From JBDTSW01 sp051004675 (lineage in GTDB: Bacteria > Actinomycetota > Thermoleophilia > Solirubrobacterales > 70-9): 31,173 nt of DNA. Below are positions 1 to 7,886 of this stretch, in pieces. The translations under genes and the position numbers were made by a program. Where the stretch lies: positions 1-31,173 of the forward strand of contig JBPCKC010000032.1 in assembly GCA_051004675.1 (NCBI GenBank), in the 5' to 3' direction. Positions within the stretch are counted from its first letter, which is position 1. Every line of letters starts with the position of its first letter. Below the pieces are notes generated by a model that saw only the letters and a program-made list of their open reading frames with translations, was not told where the DNA came from and did no database searches.

Positions 1-1
1 C

Positions 2-121
2 GAGCGCACCGCCGCCCTACCCGGCTGGCTCACCCACTACAACTTCACCCGACGACATGGCTCCCTCGGCCACCGACCGCCCGCAGCTCGGCTCGCCGAA
101 CTGGAACAACGTCATGGGTAG
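2..121 (+). CDS. IS481-like transposase, C-terminal end only (cut by the window edge)
   Basis: An open frame runs in from the window edge and stops with TAG at 119-121, giving 39 residues. The stretch WLTHYNFTRRHGSLGHRPP followed by AARLAEL matches the end of the DDE integrase domain of IS481-family transposases, whose usual form is a WLxxYNxxRxHxxLGxxPPxxRL pattern. IS3-family enzymes end in a similar way but less closely. The rest of the element lies outside the window, so whether it is intact is unknown. No terminal inverted repeat could be recognised in the few bases between this stop and the neighbouring gene, which it faces tail to tail. Confidence 0.72.
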   Translation, partial: ERTAALPGWLTHYNFTRRHGSLGHRPPAARLAELEQRHG

Positions 122-127
122 CTACAC

Positions 128-980
128 CTAGTACGCGCCCGCCTCGCACTTCTTGCCCTTCGGGCGAGCGAACCCCCGCTGGTCCACGTTGCCCGTGTGC
201 TCCTTGCAGGTGGCCTTCGGGACGCGGTTCTTTGGCATAGATCCGGTCCTCGTCGGTGCTCTCGACGATCGCCGTGTCGCCCGAGCCCTTGCCCAGAACC
301 GTCACGGGCCCGCCGCCGGTGAGGTCGAGGTCGCCGTTGGCGTTGTTGCTCTCGTTGGTGGAGCCGAGGCTCAGGTTGTACGCCGCCTCCTTGAGGTCGC
401 CTGGCCCTTCGGGCAGGCGTCCTTTGTCTGGTTGAGGCGCGCTGCCTCCACGGCCTCGCGAAGGGCGCACTTGCCGTCCTCGTCGAAGCCGTCCACGACC
501 GTGGTTACGTTCATCGTTGCCGCGCCGGCGGGTGCCGCCGTAAGGGGTGACGTCGCCGTTTCCGAACTTCAGCCTCTCGAGCGTGAGGTCGCTGGCGAGG
601 CTCTCCAGGTCGAACACCCGGTCGGCTTCCTCCGAACGCACCTCGGTCTTGCCCGGGCCCTGCCCGCGGATCGTCAGGGAACCGCCGCCGCTTAGGTCCA
701 AATCCCCGTTCACATTGTTGCTCTCGTTCGACGTGGGAACGGTGAGGAGGTAGGTCCTGTCCCTCAGCACAATTGTGTCGCGCGCCGTGGAACCCTTGGG
801 GCACCCGTCCTCCCTGAGGTTCTTCCGGGTGGCCTCGACCGCCTCGCGCAGCCCGCACTTCCCGTCGTCGATGTAGCCGTCGACGACGGTGTTCACGTTC
901 ATCGTCGTGGCCTGCGCCGTTCCCGTCATCAACGCCGCTCCGACGATGGTGATCGCCGCGGCGAGCATCCTGCGCCTCAT
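128..980 (-). pseudogene. Decayed secreted CSLREA-type protein with a duplicated N-terminal domain
   Basis: The ATG at 980 follows a good GGAGGG Shine-Dalgarno. Residues 1-24 form a signal peptide ending TAQA. From residue 27 comes the CSLREA module (DGKCGLREAVEA), which in its family precedes a right-handed beta-helix of secreted proteins. A second copy begins at 514 (MNVTTVVDGF, DGKCALREAVEAA) but in another frame. Reading returns to the first frame near 400 (STNESNNANGDLDLTGGG) and shifts again near 240, ending NVDQRGFARPKGKKCEAGAY with TAG at 130-128. That closing DQRG..RP.G..C..GAY motif is the usual C-terminus of this family. So both ends survive, the beta-helix body is missing, and at least three frame changes break the gene. 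Sequencing error could explain single shifts but not the lost middle. Confidence 0.7.
240..902 (-). repeat. Tandem duplication of a CSLREA module (two copies, about 280 bp each)
   Basis: Copy 1 runs from about 902 down to about 612 and copy 2 from 514 to about 240. Both encode, in order, MNVxTVVDG, DGKCxLREAVEA, a CPKG motif, SNESNNxNGDLDL or TNESNNANGDLDL, a GGG turn and a G.G..T segment. Copy 2 is split between two reading frames. The protein-level similarity is clear, but the DNA has drifted, so the duplication is not recent. Confidence 0.7.
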
Positions 981-1042
981 CTTGTTCCCTCCATCGTTGG
1001 TCCCATGCCGCCATCATCCCCGCCGGTCATCCCGACCTCATG

Positions 1043-1056
1043 AGGGGGTACCCCCT
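1043..1056. promoter_or_regulatory. 14-bp perfect palindrome upstream of the cation ATPase
   Basis: AGGGGGTACCCCCT is a perfect palindrome centred about 45 bases before the ATPase start codon and about 33 bases before the -10-like box at 1082. Its position suits a metal- or stress-responsive operator. The regulator is unknown and no regulator gene lies beside it. Confidence 0.35.
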
Positions 1057-1081
1057 GACTTTCGGCCGCGCGGCGCTCCTG

Positions 1082-1087
1082 TATAGA
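1082..1087 (+). promoter_or_regulatory. Possible leaderless -10 box of the cation ATPase
   Basis: TATAGA lies 7 bases before the ATG at 1095, where transcription would start at or next to the start codon. No Shine-Dalgarno is visible upstream of this ATG, and no clear -35 was found at standard spacing. Confidence 0.35.
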
Positions 1088-1094
1088 TGGGGCG

Positions 1095-3566
1095 ATGGAA
1101 GCTGGTGGCCACCCGCAGGGACTCTCCAGCAACGAGGCCTACAGGCGCCTCGAGGAGCTCGGCCCGCCCGAGGACGCATCCAGCCGGTCCGTGCGCTCGA
1201 TCGTGCTCGGGAACGTGCTGACGCTGTTCAACGCGATCATCGGCGTCTTCTTCATCCTGATCATGTCGCTGGGCCTCTTCGCCGATGCGATCTTCGGGTT
1301 CATAGCGGCGCTCAACTCATATATCGGGATCCGCCAGGAGCTGAAGGCGAAGGAGACGCTCGACCAGCTCGCGCTGCTGGTCGCCCCTCGCGCGAAGATC
1401 ATCCGGGACGGACAGCTCTCCGAGGTGATCGCGGAGGAGGTCGTCCCCGGCGACATCGTCCGGGTCGAGCCCGGCGACCAGCTCGTCGCCGACGGCGAGG
1501 TGATCGCCTCGCGAGGCCTGGCGATGGACGAGTCGATGCTCACTGGCGAATCCGACGGGATCCGCAAGCAGGCCGGTGACCGGCTGCTCTCCGGAGCCTT
1601 CTGCCTGTCGGGCTCCGGCTACTACGAGCTCGATGCGGTGCGCGAGCAGAGCCACGCCGCGAAGATCGCCGGCGAGGCCCGCGAGTTCCGCCATCCGCCG
1701 TCGCCGCTTCAGCAGGAGGTAAATCAGGTCCTTCAGGTGACCACGATCGCCATGGTCCCGCTCGCGATCGTCCTCCTGCTCGCCCTCAGCGCGCGCAGCA
1801 TCGGCTTCCAGGAGGCCGCTCAGACCTCCACGGCCGGGCTGATCACGCTGATACCGGAGGGCCTGGTGCTGCTGATGAGCGTGACCCTCGCGGTCGCCGC
1901 GGTCCGCCTCGCGAAGATGAACACGCTGGTTCAGCAGATGAGCGCCACCGAGGCGCTGGCGGCGGTCGACACGATCTGCGTCGACAAGACGGGCACGCTG
2001 ACGGATGGCACGCTCGACCTCGTCTCGGTCGAAGTGGCAGATCCCCAGCACCCGGGCGCGGCCCACGAGGCGCTGGGCCGCTTCGCCCACTCCGCGGGCG
2101 AGCGCAACCGGACCCTCGAGGTGATCGCCGAGCGCTACCCGGGCGCGCCCGCTCAGGTCGTGGCGGAGGTCCCGTTCTCCTCGGCGTGGAAGTGGAGCGG
2201 GCTGACGCTGAACGGCTCCGGCGCGTCGACCTCGTACGTCATGGGCGCTCCCGACATCCTCGCTGCGGCCGGGGCGCTCGAGCTCTCGCCCGTCCTCCAG
2301 AACACGCTCGAGACGCATACCCGCGCCGGCAGGCGCGTGGTCGCCTTCGGGGAGGCCGCGGGCGCCCTCCCCCTGGATCCCGCGTCGATGCCTCCGCCTC
2401 GGCTCGAGGCCCGGGCGCTGGTCGTGCTGGAGGAGCGCCTGCGCCCGGACGCGATCGAGACCGTCGCGTTCATGCGCGAGCAGGAGGTCGACCTGAAGCT
2501 GATCTCGGGCGACGCCCGCTCGACGGTCACTGCCGTCGCGCACGCGGTGGGCATCCCGCATGACGCCGGGGTGATCGAGGGCCCGGACCTGCCCGACGAT
2601 CGGCCGGGCCTGGCGCAGGCCGCGGAGCAGAACACCATCTTCTGCCGGATCACGCCCGACCAGAAGAAGTCGCTGGTGACGGCGCTGGGGGAGCGGGGGC
2701 GCTTCACCGCCATGATCGGGGACGGGGTGAACGACGTACCGGCGCTGAAGGCGGCCAAGGTCGCGGTGGCGATGGGCTCGGGCAGCCAGATCACCAAGGG
2801 CGTCGGCGACGTCGTGCTGCTGAAGGACGAGTTCGGGATGCTCCCGCGCGCGGTGGCCGAGGGCCGGCGCATCGCCCGCAACATCCACCGCCTGGGGCGG
2901 CTGTACCTAACGAAGTCGGTCTACGCCGCAGTCCTGATCACGATCACCGCGATCTTTGGCTTCGCGTTCCCGTTCCTGCCGCGGCACCTCACGGTCGCGG
3001 CCTTCCTGACGATCGGGATCCCGTCCTTCGTGCTCGCGCTCGCCCCAAGTGAGGGCCCGCTCTACCGGGGGAGGCTCCTCAAGGCACTGGCGGCGTTCGC
3101 GGTCCCCGCGGGCGTCGCGTGCGCCGTGGCGTCGCTGCTTTCGTTCTTTCTCGTCGACAGCGTCTTTGGGGGCGCCGTGGACGAGGGCCGCACGGCCGCG
3201 ACGATGACGCTGATCGTGCTGGGCCTGTGCTTCATCCTGTTGCTCGAACGTGGACCGGGGCGCGAGCACATAACGATCCAGAGCTACATGCTCGCGATGA
3301 TCGCCGGCCTCGGGGCCCTGCTCGCCCTGATCATGGCCATCCCCCCGGTTCGCGACTTCTTCGAGCTCGACCTGCTCACGGCCGGGCAGTGGTTCCTCGC
3401 GCTCGCGTCCGTCGCGGCAGGGCTGCTGCTGGCGGCGGCGGGCTGGCGGCTCCCCTACATCCAGCACCTGGAGGTCGATGGGGAGCCCGAGCCCGACGAC
3501 GGAGTGCCCGCCCCGACCCACACTCCCCGGACCGGCGAGACTCAGGCGCTGGATCCCGATGCCTGA
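1095..3566 (+). CDS. Cation-transporting P-type ATPase, CtpE-like
   Basis: This 823-residue integral membrane pump should couple ATP hydrolysis to cation export. Visible family motifs are the actuator TGES (150-153), PEGL in TM4 (254-257), the phosphorylation loop DKTGT with Asp297, and the hinge GDGVNDVPALKAA (near 542). There is no N-terminal heavy-metal-binding domain and no CPx motif in TM4. The PEGL motif and the N-terminal stretch FNAIIGVFFILIM with QELKAKETLDQLALL resemble mycobacterial CtpE, reported as a calcium ATPase, so calcium is the best guess at substrate. The C-terminal third has about six membrane segments and an acidic tail. The stop overlaps the pyruvate kinase start by 8 bases (ATGCCTGA), so the two are probably translationally coupled. 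Family is certain; substrate is inferred. Confidence 0.93.
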   Translation: MEAGGHPQGLSSNEAYRRLEELGPPEDASSRSVRSIVLGNVLTLFNAIIGVFFILIMSLGLFADAIFGFIAALNSYIGIRQELKAKETLDQLALLVAPRAKIIRDGQLSEVIAEEVVPGDIVRVEPGDQLVADGEVIASRGLAMDESMLTGESDGIRKQAGDRLLSGAFCLSGSGYYELDAVREQSHAAKIAGEAREFRHPPSPLQQEVNQVLQVTTIAMVPLAIVLLLALSARSIGFQEAAQTSTAGLITLIPEGLVLLMSVTLAVAAVRLAKMNTLVQQMSATEALAAVDTICVDKTGTLTDGTLDLVSVEVADPQHPGAAHEALGRFAHSAGERNRTLEVIAERYPGAPAQVVAEVPFSSAWKWSGLTLNGSGASTSYVMGAPDILAAAGALELSPVLQNTLETHTRAGRRVVAFGEAAGALPLDPASMPPPRLEARALVVLEERLRPDAIETVAFMREQEVDLKLISGDARSTVTAVAHAVGIPHDAGVIEGPDLPDDRPGLAQAAEQNTIFCRITPDQKKSLVTALGERGRFTAMIGDGVNDVPALKAAKVAVAMGSGSQITKGVGDVVLLKDEFGMLPRAVAEGRRIARNIHRLGRLYLTKSVYAAVLITITAIFGFAFPFLPRHLTVAAFLTIGIPSFVLALAPSEGPLYRGRLLKALAAFAVPAGVACAVASLLSFFLVDSVFGGAVDEGRTAATMTLIVLGLCFILLLERGPGREHITIQSYMLAMIAGLGALLALIMAIPPVRDFFELDLLTAGQWFLALASVAAGLLLAAAGWRLPYIQHLEVDGEPEPDDGVPAPTHTPRTGETQALDPDA

Positions 3567-4992
3567 TTCCCGCGACCACCGCCGCACCAAGATCGTCGCG
3601 ACGATCGGACCGGCGACCCGCTCCGTCGAGACGATGCGCGAGCTCATCGGTGCCGGCGCCGATGTCTTCCGCCTGAACTTCTCGCACGGCACCGCGGCGG
3701 AGCACGAGGAGAACATCGAGTGGGCCCGCGAGGCCGCGCGGCAGGCGGACCGCGAGATCTGTCTTCTCGGCGATCTGCCGGGCCCGAAGCTGCGGCTCTC
3801 GAACGTCGAGGGAGGGATGGTCGCACTCGAGCCGGGAAGCGAGCTGGATCTGACGACCGACGAGGTTGTGGGCACCCCCGATCGGCTGCCCCTGTCCTGG
3901 GAGGGCCTGCCGGGGGCTGTGCGAGAGGGCGACACCATCTACCTCGCCGACGGGCGCATTCGCCTCCGGGTACTCGGCAGCGCCGGGGCCGACGTCCGCT
4001 GCGTCGTCGAGGCGGGCGGCCCGGTCGCCTCCCACCAGGGCCTGAACCTGCCGGGTGCCGAGGTGGACCTGCCCTCCGCGGGCCGCGAGGACCTGGCCTG
4101 GGTGGACTTCGCAATCGAGCACGGCATCGACTTGCTGGCGATCTCCTTCGTCCGGCGCGCGGAGGACATCGCCCCGGTCGAACGGCGGATCCGCACATCG
4201 GGCTCGGATATCCCGGTGATCGCGAAGATCGAGAAGCCTCAGGCTGCCGAGCGCGCCGAGGAGATCGTGATGGCCGTGACCGCCGGGATCATGGTGGCAC
4301 GTGGCGATCTGGGGATCGAGCTGCCGATCGAGCAGGTGCCCACCGTTCAGCGCCATCTGCTGCGGCTGGCGGGGCAGCACGCCAAGCCGTCGATCACGGC
4401 CACCCAGATGCTCGCCTCCATGGTCGATTCGCCACGCCCCACTCGCGCCGAGGTGAGCGACGTCGCGGCGGCGATCCTCCAGGGAACCGACGCCGTGATG
4501 CTCTCCGAGGAGACGGCGGTCGGCGACTATCCGGTCGAGGCGGTCGCGGTGATGGACCGGATCGCGCGCGAGACGGAGCCCGACCTGCGCTACGGCGACT
4601 GGCTCATCAACCGCGTGGCCACCGACGCCTCCGACGTGGCCGGCTCGGTGGCCCGTGCCGCGGTGGGGTCGGTCTACACACTCGGCCTGGCGGCGATCGT
4701 GGTGCCGACCCGCAGCGGCCGCACCGCGCGCCTCGTCTCCGCCCATCGCCCGCGAGTGCCGGTGCTCGCGGTCTCGCCGCGGATCGAGACGGTCAGGCGC
4801 CTGCAGCTTCTGTTCGGGGTGAAGACGCACATCGCGGACGAGTGGGAGGGGCTTACGGCACTGCTTGACGACTGCGCGCGGCTCGCCCGGGAGGCGGGCG
4901 TGGCGAAGTCGGGCGACCTGATCGGGATCACGGCCGGGCTCCCCCAGCAGGAGCTCGGCACGAACCTGTTCGAGATCCACCGCGTTCCTTGA
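3559..4992 (+). CDS. pyk: Pyruvate kinase
   Basis: This enzyme transfers phosphate from phosphoenolpyruvate to ADP in the last step of glycolysis. The 477 residues are a normal length for the family. Motifs are TKIVATIGPAT near the N-terminus, FRLNFSHG (37-44), IPVIAKIEK with catalytic Lys223, the MVARGDLGIELP loop, and the signature ITATQMLASM followed by PRPTRAEVSDVA and GTDAVMLSEET. The ATG at 3559 is chosen because it gives the standard N-terminus and overlaps the ATPase stop. The frame stays open further upstream inside the ATPase gene, but that would add 27 unlikely residues. Position 77 is Lys in GPKLR where potassium-dependent enzymes have Glu, with Leu73 and Leu80 nearby, which is the pattern known for potassium-independent pyruvate kinases. 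The stop overlaps the next start by four bases. Confidence 0.96.
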   Translation: MPDSRDHRRTKIVATIGPATRSVETMRELIGAGADVFRLNFSHGTAAEHEENIEWAREAARQADREICLLGDLPGPKLRLSNVEGGMVALEPGSELDLTTDEVVGTPDRLPLSWEGLPGAVREGDTIYLADGRIRLRVLGSAGADVRCVVEAGGPVASHQGLNLPGAEVDLPSAGREDLAWVDFAIEHGIDLLAISFVRRAEDIAPVERRIRTSGSDIPVIAKIEKPQAAERAEEIVMAVTAGIMVARGDLGIELPIEQVPTVQRHLLRLAGQHAKPSITATQMLASMVDSPRPTRAEVSDVAAAILQGTDAVMLSEETAVGDYPVEAVAVMDRIARETEPDLRYGDWLINRVATDASDVAGSVARAAVGSVYTLGLAAIVVPTRSGRTARLVSAHRPRVPVLAVSPRIETVRRLQLLFGVKTHIADEWEGLTALLDDCARLAREAGVAKSGDLIGITAGLPQQELGTNLFEIHRVP

Positions 4993-5390
4993 GCTCGGTC
5001 CTCGTCCGCGCCCCCGCGCCGCTGGCGCTGATGGTGCTGATCTTCTGGCTCTCGTCCCAATCCGACCCAGGCGCCGACATCGGGGCGCTCGGCCGAATCG
5101 GCGCCCACGCCGGCGAGTACTTCCTGCTGACGATCCTCTGGGCGTGGGCGCTGGCGGCGGGGCTGGGCCGCCGCGCGGTGCCGGCCGCGGCGTTGATCGC
5201 CTTCGTCTACGCGATCTCGGACGAGGTCCACCAGGGGTTCGTCGAGGGCCGCGACTCCAGCCCATTCGACGTCGCGGTGGATGCCGCGGGCGTCGCCCTG
5301 GCGGTGGCTCTCCTCAGCGTCATGTCTCGCCGCGGCCCGGGAGCCCGAAGTCGCCGAACGGCTCGTCGCGCTCGCGCACGGCCTGCTTGA
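4989..5390 (+). CDS. VanZ-like membrane protein
   Basis: This 133-residue protein has three to four hydrophobic segments and the VanZ-family core ISDEVHQGFVEGR followed by SPFDVAVDAAGVALA. It starts with TTG at 4989, overlapping the pyruvate kinase stop as TTGA, so it completes a three-gene coupled run with the ATPase and pyk. The family is named after a teicoplanin-resistance protein, but most small VanZ-like proteins have no known role and resistance should not be assumed. The last 23 residues are Arg/Ala-rich and lie over the 3' end of the convergent crotonase gene, a 71-base overlap. Confidence 0.8.
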   Translation: MSSVLVRAPAPLALMVLIFWLSSQSDPGADIGALGRIGAHAGEYFLLTILWAWALAAGLGRRAVPAAALIAFVYAISDEVHQGFVEGRDSSPFDVAVDAAGVALAVALLSVMSRRGPGARSRRTARRARARPA

Positions 5391-6237
5391 AGCCGGCCTC
5401 GGCTGCCCGCTGTTGGAACGCGAACCCCTCCGGCGTGTGGCGCGCGATCCCGTCCATCAGCGTGCTGAGCGCCTGGCTTTGGAGCAGGCCCGCCGAGAGG
5501 ATCGCCTGGTTGGCCTGGAGCTTGTGCATGACGAGCTGGCTCACCGGCAGGAGCGCCACCCGTTGCAAGAGGTCCTCGAAGACCTCGTCGAGCTGCGCCG
5601 CCGGAGGCGCCTCCGTGGCGAGCCCCCACTCGAGGGCCTGCTCGCCCGTCAGCGAGTCGCCCGTGAGCAGCAGGCGCTTCGCGCGCGCCGGCCCAAGCCG
5701 ATGGACCCACAGCGCGGTCGTGGGGACGCCCCATACGCGGGCCGGCGGGTAGCCGATCTTCGCGTCGTCGGCCACCACGAGGAGGTCCGAGCAGAGCGCC
5801 ATGTCGGTGCCGCCCGCGACGCAGTAGCCGTGGACCTTGCAGACCACCGGCTTCTCGGACCAGAAAAGGCTCATGAAGCCACGGACGTTCCGCGACATCA
5901 TCTGGTAGTCCACGACCGGGTCCCAGGTGCCCGACGGGTCGTGATTGCGAGCCTGGACCATCGGGTCGAGCGGCGAGCCCTCCGGGGCGTCGGCGCCGAA
6001 CTCCCCCACCCCCATCCCCTCGGCCGACGCCACCAGGTCGTAGCCGCCACAGAAGCCGGTGCCGTTCCCCGCCAGGGCGATCACGTGGACCTCGGGGTCG
6101 AGGTTCGCGCGCTCGACGCAGTCGGCCAGCTCGCGCGGCATCTCGAGCGTGATCCCGTTCCCCCGCTCGGGCCGGTCGAGCGTGATCCGGGCGATCCGCC
6201 CGTCGCGCGCGTAGGTCATAGTCGTGGGCTCGTCCAT
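5320..6237 (-). CDS. Crotonase / enoyl-CoA hydratase superfamily protein
   Basis: This 305-residue acyl-CoA-binding enzyme has the crotonase fold: GRIARITLDRPERGN near the N-terminus, the first oxyanion-hole segment GTGFCGGYDL (59-68), and the second segment CVAGGTDMALCSDL (139-152). The segment IGYPPARVWGVPTTALW and the tail ending AVRERDEPFGD match a roughly 300-residue actinobacterial subgroup. By alignment by eye, both hydratase glutamates are missing: Asp145 sits at the Glu144 position, and Pro165/Ala166 at the Glu164 position of rat hydratase. A different crotonase reaction is therefore possible. The start used is the ATG at 6237, inside CCATGG and shared with the divergent polymerase gene. 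ATG at 6219 is an alternative. Upstream in-frame starts are less likely. Confidence 0.85.
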   Translation of the reverse strand: MDEPTTMTYARDGRIARITLDRPERGNGITLEMPRELADCVERANLDPEVHVIALAGNGTGFCGGYDLVASAEGMGVGEFGADAPEGSPLDPMVQARNHDPSGTWDPVVDYQMMSRNVRGFMSLFWSEKPVVCKVHGYCVAGGTDMALCSDLLVVADDAKIGYPPARVWGVPTTALWVHRLGPARAKRLLLTGDSLTGEQALEWGLATEAPPAAQLDEVFEDLLQRVALLPVSQLVMHKLQANQAILSAGLLQSQALSTLMDGIARHTPEGFAFQQRAAEAGFKQAVRERDEPFGDFGLPGRGET

Positions 6238-7306
6238 GGCGAAGGAAGCTATCGAGATCGAGGCCGCGGGCAGGACCGTCCGGGTGTCGAGCCCCGACCG
6301 AATCATCTTCCCCGCGACCGAGCGGACCGGCGAGGTCACGAAGCTTCAGGTCGCCGAGTACTACGTGGCGGTCGGGGACGGGATCATGCGCGCGCTCCGT
6401 GAGCGCCCGACCACGCTGGAGCGGTGGCCGAAGGGCGTCCACGAGGGGATGACCATCTCGACACGCGAGGGCCACAAGGGCGACGCCTTCTACCAGAAGC
6501 GCATTCCGAAGGGCGCTCCAGGCTGGGTCGAGACCGCCCGGATCGAGTTCCCGTCCGGCCGCAACGCGGACGAGGTCTGCCCGACCGAGCTGGCGGTGGT
6601 CGCGTGGTGCGCGCACATGGGCACGCTGACGTTCCACCCGTGGCCGGTCCGGCGCGCCGACGTCGACCACCCCGACGAGCTGCGGATCGACCTCGACCCC
6701 CAGCCCGGGACGGACTTCGGCGACGCGGTCGAAGTCGCCGCCGAGGCCAGGAATTTGCTGGACGAGCTCGACATCAGAGGCTTTCCGAAGACCTCCGGCG
6801 GCCGCGGCATCCACCTCTACGTGCGGATCGAGCCGCGCTGGACCTTCACCGACGTTCGCCGCGCCGCGATCGCGTTCGGGCGCGAACTGGAGCGGCGGAT
6901 GCCGGGGCGGGTGACCACGAAGTGGTGGAAGGAGGAGCGCGGCGAGTGCGTCTTCGTCGACTACAACCAGAATGCCCGCGACCGCACGATCGCCTCGCCC
7001 TACAGCGTCCGCCCGAAACCCGGCGCCCCGGTCTCGGCCCCGCTCGAGTGGGACGAGCTGCCCGACGCCAAGCCGGAGGACTTCGCTGTCGAGTCGATGC
7101 CCGCCCGGTTCGCCGACGTCGGCGACCGCTTTGCGGCCATCGACGACGTCTACCACTCGCTCGAGCCCCTACTCCAGATGTACGAGCGCGACGAGGCCGA
7201 GGGCAAGGGTGACATGCCGTACCCGCCCGACTACCCCAAGATGCCCGGCGAGCCGAAGCGAGTGCAGCCGAGCCGGGCGAAGCAGCGACAGCGCCCGGTC
7301 CGGTGA
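6236..7306 (+). CDS. ligD: LigD-type DNA polymerase/primase domain protein (stand-alone)
   Basis: This 356-residue protein belongs to the archaeo-eukaryotic primase superfamily, as the polymerase domain of LigD, which fills gaps during bacterial non-homologous end joining. The catalytic pair is in LRIDLDPQPG (Asp152 and Asp154). The nucleotide-binding segment TSGGRGIHLYVRI and the late motif VFVDYNQNARDRTIASPYS follow, and DRIIFPAT near residue 21 is also typical. Neither a ligase nor a phosphoesterase domain is fused; a separate ATP-dependent ligase lies 0.6 kb downstream on the other strand. No Ku gene is in the window. The ATG at 6236 overlaps the crotonase start; GTG at 6224 in the same frame is the alternative. 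The basic C-terminal tail is typical of the stand-alone forms. Confidence 0.93.
   Translation: MAKEAIEIEAAGRTVRVSSPDRIIFPATERTGEVTKLQVAEYYVAVGDGIMRALRERPTTLERWPKGVHEGMTISTREGHKGDAFYQKRIPKGAPGWVETARIEFPSGRNADEVCPTELAVVAWCAHMGTLTFHPWPVRRADVDHPDELRIDLDPQPGTDFGDAVEVAAEARNLLDELDIRGFPKTSGGRGIHLYVRIEPRWTFTDVRRAAIAFGRELERRMPGRVTTKWWKEERGECVFVDYNQNARDRTIASPYSVRPKPGAPVSAPLEWDELPDAKPEDFAVESMPARFADVGDRFAAIDDVYHSLEPLLQMYERDEAEGKGDMPYPPDYPKMPGEPKRVQPSRAKQRQRPVR
6246..6251 (-). promoter_or_regulatory. Possible leaderless -10 box of the crotonase gene
   Basis: Read on the minus strand this is TAGCTT, 8 bases before the ATG at 6237, with no Shine-Dalgarno between. It lies inside the 5' end of the divergent polymerase coding region. 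Confidence 0.3.
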
Positions 7307-7312
7307 CACCCG

Positions 7313-7879
7313 TCACTCGTCGGCGGGCGCCAGCAGCTCGCCCAGGCGGGCGCAGACCACCCCGTATGCGAAGTACAGGGGCACCAGCCATGGCCCCACT
7401 CCGAGCAGGCCGTCGACGTTCTCGGCGTACTCGAAGATCCCGGCCTCGGCCTCGACGATCTCGACGAGAGGGCCGGCTACGGCGACGAGCGCACCGCAGA
7501 TGATCGCCGGGCGCCCGTCGCCGAAGCGGACCAGGACCAGGGCTGCGAGGCAGGCGATCAGCGCAGTGGCGGCGCCGGTCGGCTCGTCGGCGAGGATCGA
7601 CGTGAGTAGGTAGATGGCGAGGACGCTCGCGACCGCGGCGAGGCCCTCCCAGGCGTCGCCCGGGCGCGGCGGCGCCAGGTGCAGGCGCAGCTCGGCCGTC
7701 GCGGCCGTGGCGAGGCCGACGCTGAGGGCGAAGAAGAACGGGCTGTCCCAGATGAACGGGGCGCCGCCGGTGTCGAGGTAGCGCTCCACGCCCGAGGCGA
7801 CGGCGGCGTGGTCGCCGACGAGCCCGCACGCGGCGCCGATCCCGAACAGCAACAGCAGCGATGTGAGCCTCAGGCGCAC
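7313..7879 (-). CDS. Polytopic membrane protein, INSIG-like
   Basis: This 188-residue protein has about six hydrophobic segments. The N-terminal part reads LVGDHAAVASGVERY and then SPFFFALSVGLA. The C-terminal part has EAGIFEYAENVDG followed by PWLVPLYFAYGVVCARL. A Glu, then G.F.Y, then P.WL.PLYF..G is the pattern I associate with the insulin-induced (INSIG) family and its bacterial relatives, so that is the tentative assignment. Function in bacteria is not established. The GTG at 7879 lies 7 bases after the ligase stop, which suggests one transcript, and its stop is 6 bases from that of the convergent polymerase gene. Confidence 0.6.
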   Translation of the reverse strand: MRLRLTSLLLLFGIGAACGLVGDHAAVASGVERYLDTGGAPFIWDSPFFFALSVGLATAATAELRLHLAPPRPGDAWEGLAAVASVLAIYLLTSILADEPTGAATALIACLAALVLVRFGDGRPAIICGALVAVAGPLVEIVEAEAGIFEYAENVDGLLGVGPWLVPLYFAYGVVCARLGELLAPADE

Positions 7880-7886
7880 GCGCCGG

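Noticed and set aside
3376..5265. A 629-codon minus-strand frame over pyk
   Set aside because: Antisense shadow of pyruvate kinase; no motif and no start signal.
5207..7156. A 649-codon minus-strand frame over the crotonase and polymerase genes
   Set aside because: It covers two well-supported genes in other frames and shows no recognisable domain.
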